From NCBI GenBank assembly GCA_022570795.1, contig JAKUDP010000001.1:3534001-3598000 (forward strand): a stretch of 64,000 nt of DNA, written 5' to 3'. This DNA is from Sphaerulina vaccinii (taxonomy: Eukaryota > Ascomycota > Dothideomycetes > Mycosphaerellales > Mycosphaerellaceae). This document shows positions 1 to 9,251 of the stretch, one piece after another (the first letter of the stretch is position 1; each line of letters begins with the position of its first letter). The notes under the pieces are model-generated. The model had not been told where the DNA came from and made no database searches. It was given only the letters and a program-made list of their open reading frames with translations. The translations under genes and the position numbers were made by a program.

Positions 1-349
1 AATTCGAGAATCCTCCGCGACGACTTGCTGTCCACGAATCCACCATTCTCTTGCGCCGTAGACTTCCTCTTCTTGCCTGCTTTTTGCTTGAGAGGTGCAG
101 TAGGCGAGTACTCTTCGCTGAGAGGGTTGTGTCGTCTCGATTGCGCTGCTTTTGGCATCGTTTCTTATTTCCTTCTGAATGTGTGTGAAAGTGTCTTAGA
201 CAGCGGATCTTCAAAAATGTTCGAAGACCCTTGTCGAACACTGCGGGGACGGCCCGACGATTCGCCGATGGCAGGCACGCACGCGTCGCGGCGTCGAGCT
301 TTACTTCCATATCGATACCATCACTTCTACAACACACTTCAGCTTCAAT
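1..349. other. Intergenic, upstream of the Bre2/Ash2-like gene
   Basis: No gene recognised. The stretch directly precedes the ATG at 350 and presumably holds the promoter and 5' UTR of that gene. An open frame from 25 overlaps it but has no recognisable composition or family motif and runs into the real gene in another frame. Confidence 0.6.
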
Positions 350-2140
350 ATGGCGGAAATGAATGGAGTGACGCCTCTCGCGGCGACACCAGCGCTGGAT
401 GTCTCTTCGGCACCGAGTGTTCCATCACCGCTCAATCCAGCGAGCATTTCCCGCCAGGCATCGCGAACTCCAGCTCCACCAATTCAGCGAGAACAGCGAG
501 AAAAGAAGGAATCGCTGAAGAAGCGCGAAAGTATGGGCTTGAACACTTTTGACGAGAAGAAGGCTTCGAGCTCGCTTGGGAAGAGGAAATCCAATGCGCA
601 ACACACATACCCATCACCCATGCGATTCAGTGTGCCGCCGCCCAAAGCAGAGGCCTTCGAAGAGCCCAAGGAAGATTCCATGGTCTCGCATGAGCCTATC
701 CCCTTGACGATGCCACACTCCGAGCGCCAACTGTACAAACCTATCGACCTGGCAGAGAACAAGAGAGGATATCGATACTCGAGAGCAATCGCAGACCCAA
801 CGTTCCCTCACAAGCAGTTCTATCGATCAACGTCTCCCCCACCGCACTACGCGCGATTGAGCTTCGAGGATGCCGACAAGTGGATGCACTTCACAACGAA
901 TGCGCTGATCACGACCAACGAGAAGGGCTGGCGCATGGTGAGGTCCAATGCGTGTGCGAGAGAAGGAACTCTATACTACGAGATCAAGGTACATCGAGGT
1001 GTGCCTCCTGAAGGGCCAGATCCAGCTGCGCATGGGCCTGAGCCACACGTACGCTTCGGCTGGGCGAGAAGAGAGGCTCCACTAGATGCACCAGTAGGCT
1101 TTGATGGCTACAGCTACGGCATTACAGACATCAGATTCGAAACAATGCATCGCAGTAGACCCGGCAAGTTCTACAACGCAAAGAAGAACAAATCAAAAGC
1201 TGTAAAGAACGCCCCTCCGCCGCTTGTCCTCGCACCCGAAGATCAGCACGTCAAAGAAGGCGACGTGATAGGCGTGGAACTCCAGCTTCCCTCACTCTCC
1301 TTACATCGGAAAGTGGTAGACGGCATATACAATCACGCTGTAGATTCTGGCGACGGCTTCGATCAGGGCTCTCACCAAGACGCCGACACGCAACCCATGG
1401 ACATCATCAGAGACCGGATACCAGTCGCATACAAAGGCAACAGCTATTTCGAAGTACTCGACCACGTCGCCTCAAAACCAATGGAGATCTACGCTGATAG
1501 AACCACGAATCTCAATCACCTACCGACGAACGGACCGAGCTCGAATAAGGAAAGCATCAAAACTGTACCCAATCCTCATAACGAATATCCAGCTCTACGA
1601 ACTCTTCCGCACAGCGCAATGAGGGTCTACAAGAACGGGAAGTTGATCGGAACTGCTTTCGAGAATCTCTTAGCATTCTTACCACCTGCAAGCGCCCCAA
1701 GTAAGACGATGGGTGCTCGGGAAGGTTTCGATGATGGTCTCACAGGATACTTCCCAGCAGTATCTTGTTTCTTTGGCGGGATAGCAGAAGTCAACTTTGG
1801 AGATTCTGCCAATGGATTCTGGTGTCCGCCTGCTCATCTCCGCAATACTCGTGACTCAGTAACGAGGAGTTCGGCAGCACAGGGACCGGATGTGGATATG
1901 CCTGATGCAGGCGCAGATGCGAGTGGTCATAAGAATGGCTGGAATCCTGGGAGACAATTGAGAGGTGTAGGAGAGAGGTATAAAGAGCAGATTGCAGAAG
2001 ATATCGTCTGGGACTTGATCGACGAGGCGGATTTCTTCGTACAGGATGGGGGCTACGATTCCGTTCCCGGCAGTGGAGCCATGAATGGTGATGAAAGAGC
2101 ATCTTCTGTCAAAGGAAGTAGATTGAAGGAGGAGGATTGA
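350..2140 (+). CDS. bre2: Bre2/Ash2-like SPRY-domain subunit of the Set1/COMPASS H3K4 methyltransferase complex
   Basis: Single-exon gene of 596 aa. Residues 1-150 are low-complexity, rich in Ser, Pro and charged residues. A SPRY/B30.2 domain follows, split by insertions: the strand YYEIKVHRG near residue 209, VRFGWARREAPLDAPVGFDG near 235, a DVIGVEL strand near 305, and the closing GYFPAVSCFFGGIAEVNFG near 465-485. The split SPRY with a long insert and the segment around WMHFTTNALITTNEKGWRMV are typical of fungal Bre2/Ash2. In that family the protein is a core nuclear COMPASS subunit that helps stimulate histone H3 lysine 4 methylation by Set1. The length is in the family range (about 500-650 aa). 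The ATG at 350 is the first in frame. The stop is only 50 bp from the convergent gene on the other strand, so the 3' UTRs probably overlap. The family call is firm; the exact subunit name is by domain layout only. Confidence 0.85.
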   Translation: MAEMNGVTPLAATPALDVSSAPSVPSPLNPASISRQASRTPAPPIQREQREKKESLKKRESMGLNTFDEKKASSSLGKRKSNAQHTYPSPMRFSVPPPKAEAFEEPKEDSMVSHEPIPLTMPHSERQLYKPIDLAENKRGYRYSRAIADPTFPHKQFYRSTSPPPHYARLSFEDADKWMHFTTNALITTNEKGWRMVRSNACAREGTLYYEIKVHRGVPPEGPDPAAHGPEPHVRFGWARREAPLDAPVGFDGYSYGITDIRFETMHRSRPGKFYNAKKNKSKAVKNAPPPLVLAPEDQHVKEGDVIGVELQLPSLSLHRKVVDGIYNHAVDSGDGFDQGSHQDADTQPMDIIRDRIPVAYKGNSYFEVLDHVASKPMEIYADRTTNLNHLPTNGPSSNKESIKTVPNPHNEYPALRTLPHSAMRVYKNGKLIGTAFENLLAFLPPASAPSKTMGAREGFDDGLTGYFPAVSCFFGGIAEVNFGDSANGFWCPPAHLRNTRDSVTRSSAAQGPDVDMPDAGADASGHKNGWNPGRQLRGVGERYKEQIAEDIVWDLIDEADFFVQDGGYDSVPGSGAMNGDERASSVKGSRLKEED

Positions 2141-2190
2141 GTAGTAGTAGTACAATAATCAACAATCTGTCTACCTGCACGGCCGTAACA

Positions 2191-4062
2191 CTACCAATCT
2201 CGTCTCCTCGAGATTCCACGACGGGTATCATTACTCTCATATACATAAATCTTTTCGTCATCCCTTCTCCTCCTATCATCTCTCCCTCTTCGAACACCGA
2301 AATCTGCAAAATCCTGGTTGGCTGGGAACTGCGATATCCTTTGCTGTCCAGGATAATCATTCGCAAAAGACGCAGCTCGTTGATGAAGTTGTGGACGACG
2401 GCCTCCAGCAGGCGGCATAGGAGCAAGTGGTGGTTGTCGAGGATAGTCATCAGCAGCACCACTACGACTATCTCGTCTACTTCGTTGTTGCACTGGATAG
2501 ACAGCAGCTACAACAGTATTCCTTCGCCGAGAGTTGTTTCTGTAAGGTTCCACAACAATCTGTCTGTCACGGCCATTATTGGCACTGCTATACCTTCGTT
2601 CCACCGGATAGCCACTGCGATGACCTTTGCGTCCCAGGATGGGTATAACAGGGCTGTGTCCAGGTGAAGACGGTGGCGTGAAACTTCCTCCAGAAGGTAG
2701 ACTCCACATATCGACTTTGTCGAGCTGGTCACGATACAGAGAAGCCTCACTTGAAGAAGTACTAAAGCGAGATCTTCTATTATTTCCAAGGTTTGCGAAT
2801 TGTCCGGTAAGCTCTTGCATTTGATCCTGTTGTTCTTGAAGATTGCCTTGGATTTCATTGAGCATGCGTTCAGTACGCTGTTGGTTGACTTGTTGTTGAC
2901 GACGAGCTTCTTCGTCGCGGCGACGCTCTTCTTCTTCGAGACGGATGGTTTCTGCCAGGCGTAGGGCTTCTTCGTGGCGAAGGTCCTCTTCTTCTTGTAT
3001 TCTACGACGTTCTCGGGAACGTTCGCGTCGACGTTCACGAGACCAGGACCGAGAGCGTCGGTCGTCTTGTACTGGTGTCTGTCTTCGAGTCTGGAACTGA
3101 GGATTCATTTGAGGCTGAAAGCGGGGATCATGTAAGTCGACTGTATCGAATTGCGGATGAGGTTCAAATGGATGGGGAGGACCATGATGATGATGGAACT
3201 GATCTACAGGAATGGCACCAGGAGGAGGCTGTGGATGATGCTGAAAGTGCTGGCCAGGAGGAGGCGGTGGTGGGACATTAAGTATGTGAGGATCTTGTCC
3301 GAGGCCAGCGAATGGATCAGGATGACCACCAAGGGGTGGTCCATTGTATGGTGGTTCCACGAAGTCATCGAATGGATCGTGGTCCTTCTTCTTCTTGCCA
3401 CCCTCTTTCTTGGTCTTTGGCAGTGGATCTGAAAGATCAATGATGTCGCCAGATGCAAAGGTGTTAGATCTTCCAGTCAAGCTTGTAATAGCTCCTCTTG
3501 GGGTGTTGCGATCTTGTCGTCTTATGATAACTTTAATGTGCTTTGTTTCAGTCCTTGGTCGTGTCCATGCACCCTTGACTTTCACTGGTCCTCTATGTCG
3601 CACCACACAGTCCAAAGTCCAGTCCACGTTCTTGTCAGTCTCCTCAGCTTGTCTTTGTGCGATGTAGCGGTTGACAATTCCTTGTTGATCTGCGCTGAGG
3701 CGACCAAAAGCTGTCATAGGATCGCCAAGTTCTTGCCGGTACTTCCTCGACAGCTCGGCAAGCTCAACATCACTACCTGGCAGCGGATGCTTGCCTACAC
3801 GAGCCCAGCTCTCTACATCACCCATTCGTGGAGTAGCCTTCTGTAGAATACAGCCTTCGTAAGCTACCTTGTTGGCTAAAGACTTCTTATCGCCTTTATC
3901 GTTGCCATTCTTGTTCTTCTTGCTGGATTTGTAATTGTTGTCGTCAACTTCAGAGTAGTAACCAAGGCCGAGATCATGGTGCTGCATGTCGAAGCTGGAA
4001 GCCACGCCTGGCGTTCGAGGGTCTTCAACTAGAGCGACCGATGTGGATGATAGACGACTCAA
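2191..4062 (-). CDS. Hypothetical fungal protein with a long Arg/Glu/Gln-rich coiled coil
   Basis: Open frame of up to 623 codons, but the first codon at 4062 is TTG. The first in-frame ATG is at 3987 (598 aa), or a short upstream exon supplies the start. I do not recognise the family. The N-terminal third holds a basic region with VRHRGPVKVKGAW and ETKHIKVIIRRQDR. The middle is Pro/His-rich with several PPPP runs. Near residue 330 an RS/RE-rich stretch leads into a predicted coiled coil of about 90 residues made of repeated E/R/Q (EEERRRDEEARRQQQ). The C-terminus is again Arg/Ser-rich and ends ISRRRDW. There is no signal peptide or membrane segment. The composition suggests a nuclear, cytoskeletal or scaffold protein, but this is only inference. 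It is convergent with the Bre2-like gene. Confidence 0.65.
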   Translation of the reverse strand: MSRLSSTSVALVEDPRTPGVASSFDMQHHDLGLGYYSEVDDNNYKSSKKNKNGNDKGDKKSLANKVAYEGCILQKATPRMGDVESWARVGKHPLPGSDVELAELSRKYRQELGDPMTAFGRLSADQQGIVNRYIAQRQAEETDKNVDWTLDCVVRHRGPVKVKGAWTRPRTETKHIKVIIRRQDRNTPRGAITSLTGRSNTFASGDIIDLSDPLPKTKKEGGKKKKDHDPFDDFVEPPYNGPPLGGHPDPFAGLGQDPHILNVPPPPPPGQHFQHHPQPPPGAIPVDQFHHHHGPPHPFEPHPQFDTVDLHDPRFQPQMNPQFQTRRQTPVQDDRRSRSWSRERRRERSRERRRIQEEEDLRHEEALRLAETIRLEEEERRRDEEARRQQQVNQQRTERMLNEIQGNLQEQQDQMQELTGQFANLGNNRRSRFSTSSSEASLYRDQLDKVDMWSLPSGGSFTPPSSPGHSPVIPILGRKGHRSGYPVERRYSSANNGRDRQIVVEPYRNNSRRRNTVVAAVYPVQQRSRRDSRSGAADDYPRQPPLAPMPPAGGRRPQLHQRAASFANDYPGQQRISQFPANQDFADFGVRRGRDDRRRRDDEKIYVYESNDTRRGISRRRDW

Positions 4063-5449
4063 TCGCTTTAGGTGGTGGTAACGTCTTGTGAGAGCAGACG
4101 AAGGAAGAACAATGGATGCGAACTACGAGGGCTCCTCGAAACCATAGATCAATACTTGCCTCAGTCCCACGAACGTCCACGGCACGTCGAAGGCAACCAT
4201 ATGCCTGGATGGCTTTCCTCCCTCGTACTTCGCCCCAATGCAGGGTACGAGTGAAGCAGTAGAGTCGACGAATGGTGAGCCGAGCCACCACCACGAACCG
4301 TTACACAGCATGGTTCCTCCAGCTGTTCCCTCGCTGCGAACATGTTCTTGCTTTGACTGCTCGACTGTACTTTTGGAGGCCGCACCAGCTGATAGCTTTT
4401 CCCTGCATATCTTCCTACGCCCGGCTGCGTTCTTGGCGTGATCAAGTCGTAATGCGGACTACGGAAGGTAATCAAGAAAGCCTTCCATCAGCGTCTCGAC
4501 CTCGAGCAGAGTTCTACCCCTCTTCATCCGGTCATGATAGCCAGTGTCGTTCTCGAAATGCCAGCCTTGTACACTGACAGCTCGTGACTCAAAAGTTACC
4601 ACTGCAGTGGTAATGCCGTGAAATGTTGCTCACCAGATCTTGTGAAGATTCCTGTTGCACCGCATTGGCCAATCACGTCCATCATTTGGTCCAGCTTTGC
4701 GGTTCAGCTCGAGCTGTTGCACAGAACGGCAGCATTGTTGGAAGGTGATCGGCTGTGCGGACTGTCGGGTCCTGGTTCTGTGCCTCGTACACACCTGGTG
4801 AGGTCGGCTACAATTTGTGGCGCCAGGCAATCATGTCTCACTTTGCGCTGAGTCACACTTGATCGATCTTGTGAAGCGAAGCTGAGGTGTCGCAGACGTT
4901 GAAATAAGGTAGCTGGCCCTCCCACGAGGGCAGACCAATCTGCCTGTATTCAGATACATTTGCTGCGCGTCGATTTCTCTTCGACCAATTCCCACGCCGT
5001 TGGGCTCTATAACGAAGCCTTTGCAGTCATGCACCATCGAAGTCATATTGCTGGCGCGATGCACGTAATGCGGAAGACCACCGAGAGGCCGCCAGGCGCA
5101 GCAGGTTTCGAGATTGAAGGATTCATGCAGAATGCCCCGCTTGTCGTGAGCTGGCGCTGCAAGCCTAGCTGCAAGAGAAGGAGCTACATCGCGCCTTGTT
5201 CGCAGCATCGCTTATACGAGCAATAACGCGCAGTTGCAACTGCTCCGTCGACCAATACCATCCTTGAGACTGGCAGCTGGGAGTGTGCTGCATGGCAGCA
5301 TATGCGAAGGCAGAAACACCCTCGGGTCATGCGTTCGTTGCATGTCACAAACTCGAACGAGTGGTCGTTGGTGGTTCGCAATAGCCTCGTGATGACAGGG
5401 TATCCGCGAGAAGCTTGCGAGCCGTTCTTGGAGGAGAATAGCCTTGTGT
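4063..5449. other. Intergenic region, no gene recognised
   Basis: About 1.4 kb between two minus-strand genes. It contains several open frames of 60-125 codons on both strands, but none has a signal peptide, domain motif, splice-consistent continuation or biased codon use that would support a gene. The right part is 3' flank of the F-box-like gene and the left part should contain the promoter of the coiled-coil gene. Confidence 0.5.
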
Positions 5450-6501
5450 TTAGGACGAGGACAGCCTCAATTCCAGATCATCACCCGCGGCTCGCGGCTG
5501 AGCATTGCTCTCTTCTACGAGATCATCCGGCTCTTCGTCCTCGAGGTCAAAATCCGCAACAAATTCCTCATCGACCATGTCTTCCTCGTCTTGGTCATGA
5601 TCCACCTCATCATCATTGTCATCCTCATCTTTCCCAAGTCCCATGAGATTGTGTATTTTCTCGACTCTTTGCTCCTCTTCGAACTCAAAGTCCGAGTCCA
5701 CGACGCATTCATCACCATGCCTTCTCTTGTAATTCCGCAAGATTCGCTCTCTTCGAACGTCCTTCAAATTTGCTTTCGTTGCTTTCTGCAAGTCTACCGC
5801 TGTTTTCATCATTGCTTTAACCCACGCCTCCACATCTTCGTCCCAATTCTCTTCAACGTTTGCGGCTTGGGCATCTGCAACGTTACGTTGCACCGTAGCC
5901 TTATTTCGCTTGTCGAGTTCAGCATGCTCTGCACAAAACGCATCAAGCATAGCCACCCAGTCGAAGCTGATCTCTCGCTTCTCAAGGTCGTATTCAAGTC
6001 CAGGCAGCTCACTGTCGAGCGCAGCGCCATAGATCGAAATGACATATGGAGTGGGGTTGCAATCTGCACCATGTCTCGACCTGGCATATTCAACAATGCT
6101 CTTGCACCACTTGCTATGGTTCAATCGGTCGTACTCCGCCTCGACTTCTTTCTTGTGCTCTTGACCCTCCAGCTCCAGTTCGGCGGCATCGCTTATACCC
6201 TCACTCTCCTTGAACACAATTCTTGTCCTGTTGCTTGGGTCTAAGCCATGATAGAGCATACTTACTATAAACTTGCATCTCGAGTCCATAACACGGCCCC
6301 AACCACGATCGAATGTGATCACAGTTCGTCCAGGCCGCCTAAGGAACACGTCGAGGTATGTTTGCGCCATGTTGGCTCGCCATGACTGACATACACTCCT
6401 TCCTGTCAGCTAGAAATGACCTTGGCCATGGTCATCGACCTGGCTAATGCTGTAAAAGCGAAGATCCGTTGCCAGAGCTCTGGCGGAAGTTGATTAGCCA
6501 T
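5450..6501 (-). CDS. F-box-like protein with an acidic C-terminus (two exons, junction unresolved)
   Basis: Exon 1 starts at the ATG at 6501 and reads MANQLPPELWQRIFAFTALA, a typical F-box opening. The main exon (up to about 6384, ending at 5450) continues SWRANMAQTYLDVFLRRP, which resembles the CRSWR end of F-box domains. The remainder, about 300 aa, is unrecognised and finishes in very acidic Asp/Glu runs. F-box proteins bring substrates to SCF ubiquitin ligases; substrate unknown. Oddity: the conserved ALA-R-SWR frame is only restored by a GT...CA or TC...AG junction. A canonical GT...AG intron of about 54 nt (ending at the TATGTCAG near 6390) would need one more G at the GCCAGG donor. So either the exon border is different from what I infer, or one base is missing. 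Alternatively translation could begin at the internal ATG at 6370 (306 aa). Confidence 0.55.
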
Positions 6502-7683
6502 GTTTATGCACTCAGAACAAGAGCCAGGAGCAAACGCGACGAAGGTTGAACGGCAAGGTCTCCACATCTCAAACACTTGGCGCCTAATGGAGTTCACATA
6601 AGTACGCAGAAGTCTCCGTCTACATGCAACATTGATTCTCTGCTTGAGACCAAACAAGACAGCGTCGAAGATACATGATACCTCGGAGGAATTAGGCCTC
6701 ACGTAACCCAGCGATGCGGCCTTCTCACAACACTTCCTGACCCATCTTTCACTGCTTCATTGGCCTTGCCTCAATGCATCCCTGAACAGCTTCTTCCTTA
6801 AGCAGATCGACAGGCTTTGTCCCTCAGATATACATTTCCAGTCCGCCTTTACGGAAGGCCCTTCAACGGGTTGCTAGCTCTTTCTCAGGCGTGCCTTGAT
6901 GTTGATATATGCCCTTTCTCAATGCCTGAATACCAAGCTTGCCCATCTATGAAGCAGACTGTGTGAGTGCCCGAATCGCTCACGTAGCCCATTTAAGGTG
7001 CACATTTCATAGCAGCAAGCTCGAGCACGAGGCTATCAGAGAGAGTGCATCATAAAGGTGCCACAAAGACAAGGGAGCAGTCCATCCCCTCATCACAGGC
7101 ACGGGAGCTAACGGATGTCTGAAGTCAATGGCTGACAATCGTTTCAAGCTTTGCAAGCTTAGAAACAACCTTGACGTCGTTTGCAGCCGGAGCTGCTTGT
7201 CTGCTGGAAGGAGGTAGGCGTCCGCTGCAAGAGAGAAGAACGGTCTCCAGTCTGGCGGGCATGCTGCGACGACAGGAAACATCAGATGCGTTGTTGCTCT
7301 ACCTCAGCTCTTCAACGGCATCGTCTTGGATGACTTATCAAGGGGCCGGATCTTGATGTGCTTCAATCGAGGTTTGTCGACAATGTCGAACTCCAGATCA
7401 AGTGGATCAACGGGTTGCTCGAACTCGTACGTACAACACATTGCTATGAGTGGTTACTGCCAAGGAGAGATGTCCTTTGTTCGAAACACTGGTCACTGGG
7501 CTTGAAATCTGGGAGGACGAAGAAAGCTCGCAAGCGACATTGAGGAATACGAACATCTATTGATAGTTGATAGTGGAAGCAGACTTGTTCATGCCTGAAC
7601 TCCGGCCCGACCTGCTTGGCGATCTGGTATAAAGTATAAGTCAAGACCTCATCTTCCCAACGAAACTAAAGACATTCGCAACC
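6502..7683. other. Intergenic region, no gene recognised
   Basis: Divergent flank between the F-box-like gene (minus) and the small secreted protein gene (plus). Short open frames on both strands show no family features. A TATA-like TATAAAGTATAAG lies at about 7629-7641, some 45-55 bp before the ATG at 7684, and may serve the secreted protein gene. Confidence 0.5.
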
Positions 7684-8064
7684 ATGAAGCTCTCGACTGT
7701 TCTGGCATCTCTGATTGTCGCAGTCTCCGCGGAGTGGACTTGCCCAGAAGATCACAACACAAATTACACCGTATATGGGAAGCAATGGAACATCCAGTGC
7801 GACAATAGCATACAAGGAACAGACATTCGGCGCTTCTATAATGGCCAGCAAGACACTCTGCTTTCTTGTGCCTACGCCTGTGCCGAAGATTCGACTTGCT
7901 TGGGTACTAGCTACGTGTCAATGGTATGCTTGCGGAAGATTCCGGTGTCTGTTGAATTGCCTGCTAAGCCTCTACCATAGACTTACACTTGTATACTCAA
8001 GTCGACGATCGATAGAATCAACCTGAGGCCAGGTATCTGGTCGGCGTACCCCATTAAGGACTGA
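7684..8064 (+). CDS. Small secreted cysteine-rich protein, Apple/PAN-like
   Basis: Two exons, 7684-7923 and 7981-8064, give 107 aa. Unspliced reading runs 98 codons into a stop inside the intron. The 57-nt intron starts GTATGC, has GCTAAG near its end and finishes CCATAG; splicing keeps the frame and yields a TYTCILKSTIDRI tail. Residues 1-16 form a signal peptide (hydrophobic VLASLIVAVSA). The mature part has six cysteines at 20, 39, 62, 66, 72 and 84, with W-x-I-x-C, G-x-D and CAYACAEDSTCLG spacing like fungal Apple/PAN domains, which bind carbohydrate or protein ligands. It probably acts outside the cell; an effector-like role is possible but unproven. It is shorter than usual for the family (one domain only). 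Confidence 0.65.
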
Positions 8065-8302
8065 GAACAAGAACGTGTGTGGTATACCTCATCTAACTAG
8101 AGCCTGGTCGCCTGTCATGTTGGGATGCGTTTGCTAACACGTGCGTCAGCGACGGAAGAATGACCTTGGGAAGGCAGTGTTGCGACCCGACGTCAAGAAG
8201 GGAGTGGCACGTGGCGATGGATGTTGTGGCTGAATCGTGAAGCAACCAAAACTCTTTGCAAAACTCTGGGCGATACTGAACTTGGGCTGTGGTCCTGCAG
8301 TG
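8065..8302. other. Short intergenic stretch
   Basis: 3' flank of the secreted protein gene. No further gene, RNA or repeat recognised here. Confidence 0.5.
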
Positions 8303-8815
8303 CTATAGAGCTGCTTTCTCCTCTGCATGATCTCCTAACGGCGAGAAGTCCAGCACAGCAAACAGCGGAACGTGATCACTTGGACCACGACCAAGTGGAG
8401 TTGCATCCATTTCAGCCTGCTTCAAGTATCGTCCTAGCACTTTCGATAGCATAATCAAGTCGACTCGATCACAACTAGAGCCAAAGGATGTCTGTCTTGG
8501 GTAATAGGTGTATCCTGCCTTCTTGGGGTATCGGGATGGGTTGGGGTACCGAGATCGCAAACACCGTTGCGTAAGGACGATCATGTCGTTCTATGCGGAG
8601 ACGCAAGCGAGAAGTGGATGTGCGTTGATGTGGATTCTGGGAAGTTGGTGAAGGGTGCAACCATCTGGCGAGGTGGGATGCAGGTTCTGGGATCCGAAGT
8701 TGTGGGTGCTACGTGAGATGAATAAGAGTGGCCGGCTGGCTGTCGGTCTCGTGTCAACTGAACGCCTCGCTCGGAGTGCTCGGTGGCGAGAGTGACCATA
8801 TTCTGAAGAAATCAT
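8303..8815 (-). pseudogene. Possible remnant of an endonuclease/exonuclease/phosphatase (EEP) family gene
   Basis: An open frame at 8303-8584 reads YTYYPRQTSFGSSCDRVDLI, then LGRYLKQAEMDATPLGRGPSDHVPLFAVLDF. This resembles the C-terminal end of EEP/AP-endonuclease-like domains, where an R-x-D motif is followed by an SDH-x-P motif that supplies the catalytic Asp and His. Upstream coding-like stretches (for example MVTLATEHSERGVQLTRDRQ at about 8740-8799) are in another frame and interrupted by stops, and I find no convincing exon structure joining them. The most likely reading is a decayed gene fragment; a multi-exon gene with unrecognised introns remains possible. The catalytic N-terminal half of the fold is not seen. 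Confidence 0.35.
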
Positions 8816-9186
8816 TGAAGCTCACTGTAGTGGAGTCACAGTGGGAAATGAAAGCGAATCGGACATAATTTGCTCATCATACGCTTCTACGCGCTACGCT
8901 TCAAGCTACTTATAAAGTTCTTCATCTTCAATGCTCTGTCGAGCAGAAACAAATGGGTATCACTATTGCCTCCTAAATCATGTTTCGAAACATCATTCAA
9001 CTCTCCCTCTCTTATCCATTCATCTGACATCCCTAGAAATCGTCCCACAAGATCGTGTATTTGAAGTTGTCGTAATAGTTCATTCGGTAGGTGAGTGCAT
9101 GTCATCTCCGATTGCCACTCTCCATGTCCAGGCCTCGCAAAGCCATAGATAATGTCATGGTCTTCTTTGTGGTCAGGCACTCATTT
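8816..9186. other. Intergenic region 3' of the RNA-dependent RNA polymerase gene
   Basis: AT-richer than its surroundings. An open frame of 97 codons on the minus strand (8887-9180) has no recognisable features. Nothing else identified. Confidence 0.45.
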
Positions 9187-9218
9187 TCACATGTTCCGCT
9201 CTCATGCGGAACATGTGA
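9187..9218. repeat. Perfect 13-bp inverted repeat (hairpin) just 3' of the RdRP gene
   Basis: Left arm TCACATGTTCCGC (9187-9199), loop TCTCAT, right arm GCGGAACATGTGA (9206-9218). It lies about 33 nt beyond the RdRP stop codon and would form a stable hairpin in that gene's 3' UTR. Read on the minus strand, the stretch just before it (9222-9240) contains TTAGTGGTTAGGAC, which looks like the A-box/D-arm of a tRNA, so the hairpin may have grown from a tRNA fragment. Confidence 0.7.
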
Positions 9219-9251
9219 GAGCGTCCTAACCACTAAAATAGGGCCCTTCGG

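Noticed and set aside
5444..6244. Plus-strand open frame of 266 codons.
   Set aside because: Antisense of the F-box-like gene's acidic exon; no domain or start context.
8887..9180. 97-codon minus-strand frame behind the RdRP gene.
   Set aside because: No recognisable motif, and it runs into the hairpin; the start codon context is poor. Left out for lack of support.
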